This document shows positions 22,570 to 34,200 of a stretch of 64,000 nt of DNA, in pieces. Origin of the DNA: Hansfordia pulvinata (lineage: Eukaryota > Ascomycota > Sordariomycetes > Xylariales); the NCBI GenBank assembly GCA_006538405.1, contig BJKQ01000007.1, positions 1,922,001 through 1,986,000 on the forward strand, in the 5' to 3' direction. A model generated the notes under the pieces. That model had not been told where the DNA came from. It saw only the letters and a list, made by a program, of their open reading frames with translations, and did no database searches. Made by a program: the position numbers and the translations under genes. Each line of letters begins with the position of its first letter. Position 1 is the stretch's first letter.

Positions 22570-25500
22570 GCATCCGGGCGGGCCGGCGACAGCGACCGGT
22601 ATCAGCGGCCTAGCGGCTGTTGAGAAATGCGCACAGCGGTGAACAAAAGAGCTGGAGGTGGCGAGGCGGAGAAAGATTGCAGCGGCTATGATGGTGGTGA
22701 ATGAGCAGTCGATCAGAGGTCGCAGGCGATTCAAGTGGCGCGGCGACCGTCAAGGAGTCAACGGCTGAGGAGGAGAAGGCGGCGGTATGGCGTGGCCGAG
22801 CAGCCGAGTGTGGGTTTGTGGGTTTCGAGGCTGTCTCGAGACGCAAGTGCTTCACTTGGTCGGGCGTGGAGACGTTTCTAATGCGACCAGGGTGTGTCTG
22901 TGTCTGTGCGTGCGGCGTGCTGCGGCTGTGTCTTGGTAGGTGGGGAGGGCGGAAGGCTGATACTCGGATGCTCGCAGTGTGGCGGCCGTGGTGCGCGGGA
23001 GCGCTGCGTAGGTTGGCGACAAGGGCGGCGATGAGGTCGAGATGATGGGGCGGCAGCTGAGGGGAGGTGTAGAGCGGTGGTGGAAGAAGAGTGGAAGAAG
23101 GAGGAAGCGGAATCGCCGGGATGTGGTTGGTTGGTAGGGCGGGCGATGACGAAGATACGGGTAACGGAGGCGCGGGCGAGCAAGAGTCGTGACCAGACGG
23201 ACGAGGCGCACGGGCGCTGGAATGGAAGGAAATGATGAAGCTGAATGGAGTTGGCTGGCAAGCCAGAGGGAGAGTCGTCCGAGGGCGCCGTTGAGCAGGG
23301 CGAAGAACAGCGGGACCAAGGCGAGGGCGAGGGAAGTCGAGTGGTGGATGGGAGGGCGGGAGGAGAAGAGCAATGATGGCGATGCCCAATGGCCAGGTGA
23401 GCCTGAGGAGAGACGGGGAAGAGGGAGGGAGACGGACCTGCAAGGACGGACTACGAGTACGGGTGGGCTCTGGTTGCGGGTGCCGAGAGGATCGAGGCGG
23501 AGACTGTGACGCCGACGGTTCCCCAGCGCCTACGAGTACCTGAGGTAAGTACGAGCTGATGTAGAAGCGTATGCAGGTCGTGCAGATAGGTCGGAGTACC
23601 TAAGGCACGAGTACCTGCCCGGCTTACTTGTATGGGGGTCTACATGCAGCCAGGTGTACGAGATTGGCTCGACGCTGGAAAACGGTTATGGTCCTAGTTG
23701 GCTGTGGGAGGAATGGTAGGAGGTATCCGTAGGCAGGTGCGTGGTGGCAGAAGGGCCCGAGGGCACGTTCGAGCTACCTCATGTCTCTCTAGACAGACCG
23801 GTTCAATAGGTCCCTTTTACCGGACTGAGCAGGCCGGAACCGCGCCATTTGTTACAGCACGACTGCGGAATCGCCTGCCATGGACGATTACTCGTATCAG
23901 CCTCGTGGTTGGTCGCTCCGTACTAAGTGGCTACCTGCATCTAGCGCGGCTTCCTTCCCTCCAGACAGGCGTGGGGAGCGGGTCATGTGCTTCCGCGGGC
24001 TTGGTGTGTACTGGTACAGAGCCTGAGGTCTTTTGACGGTGAGGGCAACCTTGTGAGTGCCCGTACAGAGACCTCTACTCCCTGCTTGCATTTCGCACTC
24101 GAATGGCAGCGACCCAGTCGTACGAGTGCTCGTATGTGCGCCCAGCCCGAGCAGCGGGCCTGGGCTTATCCATTCGCGCACGAGTATTCCGTACCTATGC
24201 CTCCCTGCTCCCTCCATGCCGGGTGCCTCTATTTCTGGCCCGATCTTGCTCCTATCATTACTATTCCTGGGGTAAAAGTAAGGTACCTAGACAGTTGTGG
24301 ACGACTGGGGCACCTACCTACGTGCCGGGGTAGCTGGAGGCGCACAGGCGTATTCAAGATCCCTATGTACAAGGCTCTGCCTCTCATCCTGACTAATGCC
24401 TAGGTACCTTCTGTACGAGTACGGAGTACTAACTACCGTAATAGACCGACTGCAATGCTGGGCAACAATGACACCCACGAGCGTGAGTGATTTAGGTCAT
24501 CAAGAGGGCAGGTGATCGATCGTGTGGGTTGTGACGTGCCAGCGGGCGACCCCAGGCCGCACACCGAGGCCCGCACCCTCGGAACTGGCGGTGCGTCTGT
24601 CGACCGATAACCTTAGCCCGTACGAGTACTCCTACAGCTTGAGGTGAGGTGCCCCAGGCTCTCAAAGCGTGGCACTGTCATCTACCACCTCCAGCTGTGA
24701 GCCCACGGATGCACGTTCCGTACGCCTCAGTGGCCCCCCTCCCTCCAGAATGGGTGTCCGGCCATCTTGGACATACACATGTGTATGTGCATAGGGCTGG
24801 GGACGAGAGGTATGGACCTGAGGAGGTACGAGTACGTGATCTCCATGGCTGTCTCGGGTGGAGCCCCAGGGTCCAGTCGTCCTCTCCGTGCAGTCCTGGT
24901 ACGAGTGCTACGCCCATTGAGTCAGTCTCTACGGGTGCCCGGCATCTTGCCCGCTCGGGATTGGGGCCACTTGGGCCCAGGGGTAGTTCCCCTGGTCGTG
25001 CCTCGAGTCGTCCTCCAGCTCCGTGCTGCGGTGCCTCCGCGTCCGTGGCGGTGGGCGGCCTGCTGTACGAGGGCTCGAACTTATACTCGCACCCGTTCGG
25101 AGGCGCTCCAGCACGAATCCCGTCTAACTTAGGTATTGGCAGACACACGGCGCTGCCCAGTCGTGCCAGTCTAGATGGATCTCGCCCGTCGAGATGAAGT
25201 AAACCCCATCCCCGCGCAGACGCGATAGATCAGAAAACGCCCGTCGGTCAGGAATGGCCCCATTCTGTCGACACCGACTTGCCAATGCTCCCATTGCGGT
25301 CCTGCCCTGGCCAAACCCCCAAATTTCGTTCGGCCTTAACCGAGAAGTACTCGTACGAGTCCGGGGTGCCAGGCGCTGTTGCAGAGAACCTGATCCCTCG
25401 AACAATAATAAAGTCTCGGGCAGTGAATCTCACAGACGGCCCGGGCAAAAACGGTACATTGGATGTCAGGTGCCACCTACGGTACCGTATCAGTCTACAC

Positions 25501-25623
25501 CGCTCCGTACAAAACACCTTCCAGGTTATCCGTATTCTAGCTCACGACGGCGCCTACGGCCGTCATGCATCTCCCGAGGTCATCCCCGCCTCGTCATGCC
25601 TGCGTGGCGGCCCGCGGTCGGGG

Positions 25624-25671
25624 GCTTGCCTGCTTGATCCAGAACCCGCTTGCCTGCTTGATCTAGAACCC
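25624..25671. repeat. 24-bp tandem duplication
   Basis: Two adjacent 24-base units, beginning GCTTGCCTGCTTGATC and ending AGAACCC, differ at one position (C/T). Confidence 0.85.
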
Positions 25672-25892
25672 GATCAGGCACATCTACATACATAAGGGAT
25701 GTGTGTGCTCACTCCGACATGAACACCACATCAAAATGTCGCCCGTGGGGCTTCTCACGTCCACGTCGGCCACCATCGTGGCCTCTTTCTGCGTGTCTCG
25801 TCGATCCGTCCTCAGACTAATAATAGACGAGAAAGAGATGAAGAAGAAGAAGAGAGAGGGGAAAAGTAGTCGGAAGCACTGGACTGGTTTGG

Positions 25893-25919
25893 TTGCTGTT
25901 GCCGCCGCTGCCGCTGCTG

Positions 25920-25952
<33 letters not shown>
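25893..25952. repeat. CTG/GCC trinucleotide repeat
   Basis: Imperfect GCT/GCC triplets run into ten perfect CTG units (25923-25952). A 94-codon frame through it would encode poly-Ala or poly-Ser, with no other support as a gene. Confidence 0.85.
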
Positions 25953-26631
25953 ACGTCGTCGTTACGAGTATGCCTCTGTGCCGATAACTGATCCTCCAAA
26001 CACCCCACGCACTTCCCCTCCACTTGCCCTGCATCACAGCGTCTGATAAAGCTGCACGTACGGACGCGCGCAGCCCGCTTTCCCACGCCTGATAGCGCCG
26101 CCATTGCCGCCCTACCTATACGAACAGTCGAACCGTGCCCTCGTTCCCGAGTACCGCGGGCCCGGCTCTAAGGGGCGACCCGTTTGCCATGCGCGAACCG
26201 ACCACCTCATGATTCCACCACGGGCCCGTACCAGGACGGCTGTTCAACATGGTAAGCGGTCGGAGGTTGGCTGTCGACAACGTATCTACGAAATGTTCAG
26301 CCAAACACATATTCCTGATACAGCCTGTCGCAGTTCACTAACTGATGAAAGTCGACTTTCGTCTTCTATATTTAATTGTCTGTATTATACACAAGATGGA
26401 ACAGTGACGACAGCTGTGGCAGCTACACGGGGAATCCTTGCCCACGCCCGCCACACCTGGCGACAGAGTGAATGCAGCTGTGCGTCAAGATCGTCGTGGT
26501 ACATATGATACACGATGACCACCCCAGGGCCCAAGGCCATAACCCCAGCCTGGCAGGGAGCCCGTCTATGATTTGGCTGGCATGTCGAGATTGAGGGGCC
26601 ATGCCCGGGGGTCGAGCGTCTGATCTCAGAT

Positions 26632-28573
26632 CTAGCCACGGCTGCGGCGTCCAATGGACATGCCGTGGATGCGCTTGGAGTACTTCCACAGACCGCGGTA
26701 CTTGGGCTTCTGCCTCTTGGCCTCCCATCCGCGCAGCTTCTTCTCGGGCTTCATCGAGTAGACGCGCTTCAACTTGAACTCGAGGTCCGCGCCAGGCATA
26801 CCGGCGCGCTCCATGACACCAGCGGTGCCCTCGTCCCACACGGTGCGGAAAATGTTGAAACCAATGGGATTGAGGTTGAACTTGTCGCGGTAGCTCTTCA
26901 GACTGAAACCGTCCCGCCCCTGGTACAGCTCACGCAGCTTGGCCGTGTCAAGGGTCTGGTTGTCCTTCTGCTCCAGGATGAAGATGGACAGGCGGTGGTA
27001 CGGGGCTCCCTTCTGCGAAAAGGCCGGCAGCCACGGCACGGCCAGCTGGGTGTCCTTGTTCGCTTGGCCGAGCGGCATCGACTGCTCCGCGGGGCTCAGG
27101 GGTATGTTGGCCGCGAGGTAGTGGCAGCGGCGATCGAAGGAGTCGGTTTCCGGGTTGGGGACGTCAGAGTCCATGACGACAACGGAAACAAGGCGCTGGC
27201 CGCCCTGAAAGGACTGCACACGCAGACGAGGAGGGACCTCGGAGATGCGCGAGTCCACAATGGCTCCGGGCTCGATCTTGACGCGGCGGAAATGCAGCTG
27301 CACGTCCATGGTAGGCTCGAATTTGGGCAGAACATCGGGGACAATGTTGAGCTGGGAGATTCTCTGGGTAATTTGCCGGAAAGGATAACCACGCCATTTC
27401 TTCTCCGCCAGGTGGCGGTAAATGGGCTTGTTCATGTCACCTGAGCCGGAGGTTAGCTTCCGTCGACAAGACCGACCATGCCGCCCCGAAAGGTGAACGT
27501 TGAGCCATGATCCTTGGTTGCAAGAAAGAAAGGAAAAGGTCTGAATAGAGGAGCGCCAGAAAAACATGGCCGTTCCACCATGGAGACAAAAAACAAAACG
27601 TACAACACCGGGGATTCGCTGGTCGTCACCGACCCAACTACTAATCCGGCCCTATCTGGCTTATCTATGGAGAGCGGACGGGATCCCGAGTTTTCCAGAT
27701 GGTATGGTCGTACGTGACAGATTCCCCAAGTATTGCGGGTTATGTAACAGGCTTGCACTGTTCCCCCCTACTGCCAACGCGCAAAGCGTGGGGCAGGTGA
27801 GGCGCCGGCTCGCGAGGCCATGTTCTTGGGGTATCGAACCCGTGATAACGAAAGCCCATAAACATGATGGCTCGGAAGGGAAACGACAGGGGAAATGGAC
27901 AGAAGAAGACTAGAAAGCGAAAGGCAAACTTACCAAAGCCGTCCTCAAAGCGCCTCTTGACAGTCGGGTCGTTGATGTCGGCGAGAATCTTGTACTTCTC
28001 AACCTGCTGGCGGAGGCTCTTGAGACGCATATCCTTGCGAGCCTGACCACCCTTGACCTGGTCGGCAGGCGTGTTCTCAAGCAGAGTGACCCTGCGCATC
28101 TCCTTGGTAATGGCCTCCAGCTTCTCCAGGCGGTCCTCGTGCAGGACCTTGCGAGCCTCCTGGAAGCATTGGTAGGGCAGCTCCTCAAAGGGGACGTTCT
28201 CGGAGGTACGGATGGCGGCACGTCGACGGCGCGAACCGACCGGGGGCGTGCCACGGCGGAGAAGCTTGCGCTCGGCCCAGTGGGCGGTGGTGGTCTCGGG
28301 GTCCATTAGGCGTTGCCTCATCGAAATTGTCGTTGTTGAAGTGGACGGCGACGGCGCGCTGGCCGGGGGGTTCGATGTGGATGTCGAGGCTGGCGGTGCG
28401 GGTGCCGCCTTGGTCTCGGAGGTGTTGGCCTTGGTGGCTGCGACTTGTTCGTCCCTGCGCGAAGAACCAGCAGAGAAGCATCTCGTCGCCGACTGCTGCT
28501 GAGCAGCTCGAACCAGACCCTCGTAGCGCAGCGAGCGCACGAGAGGGCGGGCTACACCATTGCAGCTGGCCAT
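26632..28573 (-). CDS. MRPL35: Mitochondrial large-subunit ribosomal protein mL38 (yeast MRPL35)
   Basis: This is a structural protein of the mitochondrial 54S/large ribosomal subunit with a PEBP-like fold. Exon 1 is 28573-27934 and exon 2 27440-26632, for 482 residues. The start MASCNGVARPLVRSLRYEG is Arg-rich and acid-free, fitting a matrix-targeting peptide, followed by a Thr/Pro/Ser-rich linker. The join reads FEDGFGDMNKPIYRHLAEKKWR, typical of the family. The PEBP-like region includes VSVVVMDSDVPNPETDSFDRRCHYLAANIPL and ends WKYSKRIHGMSIGRRSRG. The intron (27933-27441, GTAAGT...GCTCAG) is 493 nt, far longer than the other introns here. The frame is otherwise intact. The gene is divergent from uL4m, 746 bp away. 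Confidence 0.9.
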
Positions 28574-29319
28574 TGCTGTTTCTGGAGACTGAGGGTGCAG
28601 ATGAGGGCGCCCGAAATGTGGATGGCTCGCGGCGCAAATCCACGAAATGAGGTCGTGATGGTTGATGAATGTGTTGAGACGACGAGGTTCGAACTTTTTT
28701 CCAAGCTGGCGCAGACGCTGCAACATGGCCCTCGTCCAGGGACTTGATGAGTACTTACATTTGGCGAGCCAAAACACCAGCTTGGAAAGTCCCTCTAGGT
28801 TTTGCCTGGCGCCCATTATGGTCTAGCTCTGTCGCGTGCTCAGCACAGTCACGGCCAGGGGCGCGCCTGCCTCTGTGCCTGGCGCATCGTACTCGTACAT
28901 CCATCCATCCAGTGTTTTACAGGTACGGGATAGTACTCCAGAGAAGTCCCGCGTCAAGTGCCTGATAGTGTGCAACAGGCGTAAAGCTACCTTCCGCTCT
29001 TGTACAGAACTGTTCAGAGCATCCGTTCTCGACTGGCGGCTGGGCGGCGATTGGCTGTGGCCTTCCACCACCTGCACCTGGAATGCACGCGGTACCCTGT
29101 ACGGAGTACCCGACCCAAGGCAGGTAGCCATTAGGTGAACTGGCTCCAGATTTTTCGCCTCGCCTTGTGATTCGCAATGCCATCACCACCATCGTGACCA
29201 CCACCGCCGACCACGCTCGCCTCCCTCATCCATCGCGTCAGGACGAACGACCGCAAACGCGTCCTGAGAAGCTACGGGCAGTGACCAAGCTGCGCTTTTC
29301 GGACGGCAAATCTGCCACA
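28574..29319. promoter_or_regulatory. Shared divergent promoter of two mitoribosomal genes
   Basis: The 746 bp between the start codons of mL38 and uL4m must contain both promoters, which allows co-regulation of two large-subunit components. Near-palindromic GTAC-containing motifs occur at about 28890 and 29095-29110. No frame here looks real. Confidence 0.6.
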
Positions 29320-30415
29320 ATGGCGTCCAAGGGCGCCAGGGGCCTCAGCGAGGCAATGAGGTCTATGAGCCTTTCCTCCCAGGCGACGCGGAGTTGCAGA
29401 GATGCTGCCACGGTAAGCTGCGGCTTCAACCAACACCGCACGCTCCAGTGTGTCTTTATGAACGGGAGAGACTGACAGAGCATCGCCCAGAAACGAGTGG
29501 CTTCCACCAACTTCATCCGCTGCATGGCCACAGAAGCGCCCCTGCCCCGATACACCACCTCAGCCGACTCGACCGCGGGCTACACTCCGGGTAAGCTTTG
29601 CCTGAAGTCTCCGTTCCCCGCGCCCACCGACCCTCGCTGACCAGGCCTCTCACAGTCACCCACGTCCCCGTCACCATCTACGGCTTCCCCTCGTACGAGC
29701 CCCAGCGCCTCGAGTCCTGGAGCGCAAAGCACCTGCACGTCCCCCTGCGCCGCGATCTCCTCCACCGCGCCGTCGTCTTCGAGGGCGACAACACTCGCCA
29801 GGGAACTGCGAGCTCCAAGACCCGGTACGAGGTCCATGGATCCAACCGCAAGCTGCGCGCCCAGAAGGGCTCCGGTCGCGCCCGCATAGGCAACGCAAAG
29901 GCTCCCCATCTCAAGGGTGGTGGCAAGTCCTTCGGCCCCCATCCCCGCGACTTTGGAACCAAACTCCCCGCAAGGTCTACGACCAGGCCTGGCGCATCGC
30001 GTTGAGCTGGCGCTACCGCCGTGGCGAGCTCATTGTCTGCGAGGACGGCATGGACCTCCCTTTGCCGCCCCAGTTCGATCGCCTGTACAGGGCTGGTCTG
30101 CTTTACAACCCCGAGCTGCGCAATGGCTTCATTGAGAGATGGACCCGCCAGGTGCTCGATGCCAACGAATGGGGCCGCTCGGCCGCCCGCAGCACCTTCA
30201 TCACCACCAACCCTCGCGACTCCCTCTTCACTGCCATCGACAACCTTCCCCGGTACGGCACTGCCATTGACGTGGCCAACGTCGACGTCAAGGACCTCCT
30301 CGAGACGGGCCGTATTGTCGTCGAGCGCTCCGCCCTCCAGGAGATGATTGAGCAGCACCAGAGCGACCTCGTCACAGCCGTCTACATCAACCGCACCTCC
30401 CCCGCACTCCCCTGA
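29320..30415 (+). CDS. MRPL4: Mitochondrial large-subunit ribosomal protein uL4m
   Basis: This is the uL4 homologue of the mitochondrial large subunit. Exons are 29320-29412, 29491-29590 and 29656-30415; introns are 29413-29490 and 29591-29655. The second intron's acceptor is CTCACAG before TCACCCACG, because only that site keeps frame (GYTPVTHVPVTIYGF). Family blocks include LHVPLRRDLLHRAVVFEGDN, TRQGTASSKTRYEVHGSNRK and GSGRARIGNAKAPHLKGGG, then GPHPRDFGTKLP. The frame breaks at the CCCC run 29966-29969; adding one C restores RKVYDQAWRIALSWRYRRGEL and runs to the stop at 30413-30415, for about 317 residues. The basic N-terminus fits a mitochondrial presequence. Confidence 0.9.
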
Positions 30416-31269
30416 GTGGCGACATTATCGTCGAGTAGACGCGATGAAACCCGCTTGCTCGGCCGTGTCACCCACCAACCCACCATCACAAGAAAATGTA
30501 CATACAGATGGGGGCCGCAAGACAGTTGGCTAGCCACCCATCCGGCTACAAGCCCGACCCCTGCCACCATACCAACTTCCGCCTGCTACTGTAAATCTAT
30601 GTAGTGAGAATCAAATGTAAAACTACCTGCTACCTTATCAAGACCCAAGAGAATGTGTTCCATGGCAAACCGTGAAGGTGACCATGAATGCAACTGGGAG
30701 ATGCGTACTCGAATTGGGCGTTCCACTCTGTATTCCCATCGCGTCGGCAACGCCACCGCTCTGGACATGACCGCTTTCGTCTAGGCCACGCGTTTGTTTC
30801 CGCATCTACCGTATCGGACTACAATACCATTTGGCTTGTTTATCGCGGTCTCAAATCGAATTGAGCTTCCGATGGCGTTTGAATGATCTGGCAAATCAGG
30901 CGTCATTATGTGGTAAGGGTACAAGCAACATTCTTCTCTTCTCCCGCTGGTATTGTCAAGTGCACCGGTTTACATTTGTTCATTTTCGTGTGTCAAAGGC
31001 GGCATTTCAATATCTTATTGGTCGAGCTGGACGACTACAAGGGCGTCTATTTTCCGGTGCAATACAGGGACTTTTCGGGGCGTAATAGATATCGTATGCT
31101 TTCTTCCTTCATGAACCCCGTACTCTTCCATCACAGCACAGCAAGTGGAGACCCAGTTACTCCCAAAGCTAATTATTTATGAGCCTCCCATATGACGAGC
31201 TCATCGGCAACAGCAATAGTAAGCAGGTCAAGTTCGATAGATAACGCGTTGAGTGTTGGCTTTGCCCAA
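30416..31269. other. Convergent 3'-3' intergenic region, AT-rich
   Basis: This lies between the stops of uL4m and SSD1. It is more AT-rich than the rest of the window, as expected for two 3' untranslated regions. I see no gene or repeat. Confidence 0.6.
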
Positions 31270-34200
31270 TTAAAGGGCGTATGGGTTCAGTGATCGAATG
31301 GTCAGGCATCTATGACACTGTTAGTTTCGTGTGGACTGCGCCATGTGGTGAAATACTTACGGAGGGCTCTTAGAGAGGTCCGTCTTGAGGATAATAGGAA
31401 CTCTCGTCATCTCGGTGACATCTTGGATGTACTCGCCGCCCTCTTCTCTCAGAGAGAAGAGGTTCAAGTACTTCTCCTTGTTCGTGAGGCGGGTCTCCAC
31501 GGCATCGGTCGTCGGTACCTTGGAATCAGATCGGGTGCGGTGAAGAGCGCCTGCATCAGTCGAAGAACGCGTGGGAGAGCCAGGGACGCTCTGAGTAGGG
31601 CGCTCGGCCAGCGAAGCGCCGGCCATGGCCTCGGTGACGTCAGAGGCGTTATCGTCGTCATCGTCAAACAAGGCGTCGACATCGTCAGTCGACATTGTGC
31701 CAGTCTCGGTCTGCTTGCGAGCCGCCTCTTCCCGCTCCTTTCTGGCCCGCTCAGCCTCTTCAGCTTGACGAGCAGCAGCCATAGCATTTGATACGCGCTG
31801 GGATGCGGCCGCCTTGGGACGCTCGTCCTCAGGCACATACGCAGAGCTGGGCACTCCCTTCTCCCAGTACAGCTCCAAGACGCGCTTCTCCTTGCGGAAC
31901 TCAGCCTTCTTCAGAGGCAGCTGGTCGCAGTGAACACGCTTCTCAAAGCCCCACTCGGGGATCAGCACATCAAAGGCCGACTCGTACACACAGAGCACGA
32001 TGCCCTCGCTGATCAAGTCGCCGTTGGCTTCTTGTCTCTTCTTGTCCATGATTCTGCACGATTCAATGTGGATGCTCTGCTCCTGAGCATTCTGAGCTGA
32101 CTCCTTCTTGGTGTTGCAGGCCTCAGTCGTCTTGACCAGAGTCTCAACGTCCTCGCTGAATTCAGCACCCTCGGTCAACACAGCCTCAAGTTGACGGTGA
32201 ACAACAATGTCGGCATAGCGGCGAGTGGGGGCGTTGAAGTGCGTGTATAGGGGAGGTTCAAAGCGTAGTGTTGCCACAGCTGCTTGTTGGTCTTGCCAGT
32301 GATGTAGTATTTGGCGTGGTGCATGCTCTTCACAAGCAGTGTCTCCAGGCCCTTTCGGATATCGCTATCATCAATCTTGAAGAGGCTGTTCTGGAGAGTC
32401 CCGCTGCTGGTGGTGTCCATGTCATAACCGATGGCCCGCATACGTTCAACGAAGGTCTGCAGGCGACGCGCGTTGGGCGTTCCGTGACGGCGGAGAAGGG
32501 CCTTCTCCGGAAGGGCTTCGGCCAACATGGTAGCTACACGGGCGTTGGCCTTGTGGAGCAGCTCCTCGACGAGCTCCATGCCGGGAGTGACGTCAAAGAG
32601 GTTATGCTGGATGGGGATGTTTTCGTCGTCGATCTGGCGCATCAGACGGAGGGGCGCAACTGGCTCACCCTGGGAGCCTAGACGAGCCTCTTGGAATTTC
32701 TGGGAGATGGCCTGAAAGAAGGGGTCAGTAGAATCGGGGATAGGATAGATTCGGAAAACTCACGTTCAAAATCTGGATGTCCTTCGCCTCGACAGCGTCA
32801 TTGCTGAACTCGCCGTCTCCGGACAGGGCGGCGTCGATCTCACCCAGAGAAAGCTTCGACTGACTCTTGATGATACTCTTGCCAACCCAAATGTCCTCCT
32901 CGGCGACGGCTCCAGTGTTTGCATTGACCCGGAAGACGACACTGACAGCCAGGCGCTCCTCACCAGGGGTCAAGCAGCACACCTCCTTGGCAATCTTCGG
33001 GGGCAAGAGGTTGCAGGTTCTGTTGACGAGGTGAACCGCTGTGCCTCGCTTCTTGGCCTCTCGGTCCACAAGCGAGTTGGCCTTGACGAAATGCGCAATG
33101 TCGGCAATGTGAATACCAACTTCGATCTTGCCATCACTCTCAGTTTTAATGTGGATGGCGTTGCCCAGCTCCCCTGTGCCGGCGAGGTCGAAAGTCACAG
33201 TCTTCTCACCGCGGAAGTCGCGGCGCGTGCTGAGGGCAGTCTCGTCCTCCTTAGCAACGGTCCAATCCTGGAGCCCAACACTGCGCAGAACGGCTTCGGA
33301 GAAAACATCCGAGGAGAAGTTGTTGTCGCGAAGCAGGGCGTCGGTTTCCACGGTGAGGTCGCCCATCTTGCCCAGTTGCTCCACAAGCGTACCAAAGGGG
33401 TGAAGGGAGGTGATTGGCCAGCGCTTGATGCAAGCCACGAAGATCCTGTCGGCGTAATCCTGGTGCTTCTCGACGAAGTCGCGGGGGGCCTGCTCAGTCG
33501 GGATGGCAATCAGGGGAACACGCTTGTCCGTCGGCTTGAACCACACAATCTTGGGCTTTTCCTGCTGGCGGTTCTCGTGCGATCGGCCGCCGTCCCTGGC
33601 AGCTCGCTCGGCTTCCTGCTTCTCTTTGGTGGCCTGGCTGCTGGGGCGCAGGAGACCGAGAGTACCTGAGAACATCTGCCCAGCGACTCGCTCAATGACG
33701 GCGACGACGTGACCGGCGTACAAAGGCTTAGCCTCGTCGCTGATTTCCTCCTCCTCTACGAGCAGAAGACTCTGTCCTTCGACCTCGACGTCGTCGTTCT
33801 TCTTCTGAGTGGGCCTCTGTCGGAGACTGCCACGTCTCCGAATCCCTCCCTCGCCCGTATTCCCGTCGTCGCCGTTCGCGTTGTTCGACTGAGGGTTTCC
33901 GTTGGCACCAGAGCGAGTGTCCGTGATGTCCTTTCTCTTCTTCTTCTCTTCCTTCTCCCTCTTCTGGCCCCATACCTCATCGACATCAAGGAGCTCGATA
34001 GCGACCAGATCTCCTTCCAGAGCTCGGTTGCGGTCTTTGCTGCCACAAATGAAGATATCGGCATCCAGGATGCCGTCAGAGGTGGCGACGTAGGCGTCGC
34101 TGCGGTTCTTTTTGTTGACGCGCAAATGCCGGAGACGAGTTGGCCGTCTCCAAGCAGGGCGGGGAGGGTTGCTTGAGGCAGGTAAGGAGTGAAAAGCGTC

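Larger units (their letters stand above)
22570..26631. other. Gene-poor region, about 4 kb
   Basis: The first 0.8 kb is the 5' leader and promoter of the Ear1 gene; long minus-strand frames there (to 23443) are compositional. Beyond it, TACCTA motifs and GTACGAGTAC copies (24413, 24620, 24826, 25348) are dense. A 24-bp tandem duplication and a CTG repeat are listed separately. The right end holds the mL38 3' flank. I recognise no gene. Confidence 0.55.

Noticed and set aside
22610..23443. 277-codon minus-strand frame upstream of the Ear1 gene
   Set aside because: It is Pro/Ser/Leu low complexity, C/T-rich at nucleotide level and directly abuts the Ear1 start, so it reads as leader or promoter.
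25703..25987. Poly-Ala/Ser open frame across the CTG repeat
   Set aside because: It is generated by the trinucleotide repeat, with no other gene-like sequence around it.
27780..27850. Possible tRNA T-arm (GGGTTCGATACCC on the minus strand)
   Set aside because: No matching acceptor stem, anticodon arm or A box could be folded, and it lies inside the mL38 intron.
28685..28700. GGTTCGAACTTTTTT as a tRNA B box with terminator
   Set aside because: There is no cloverleaf upstream; it lies in the mL38 5' region.
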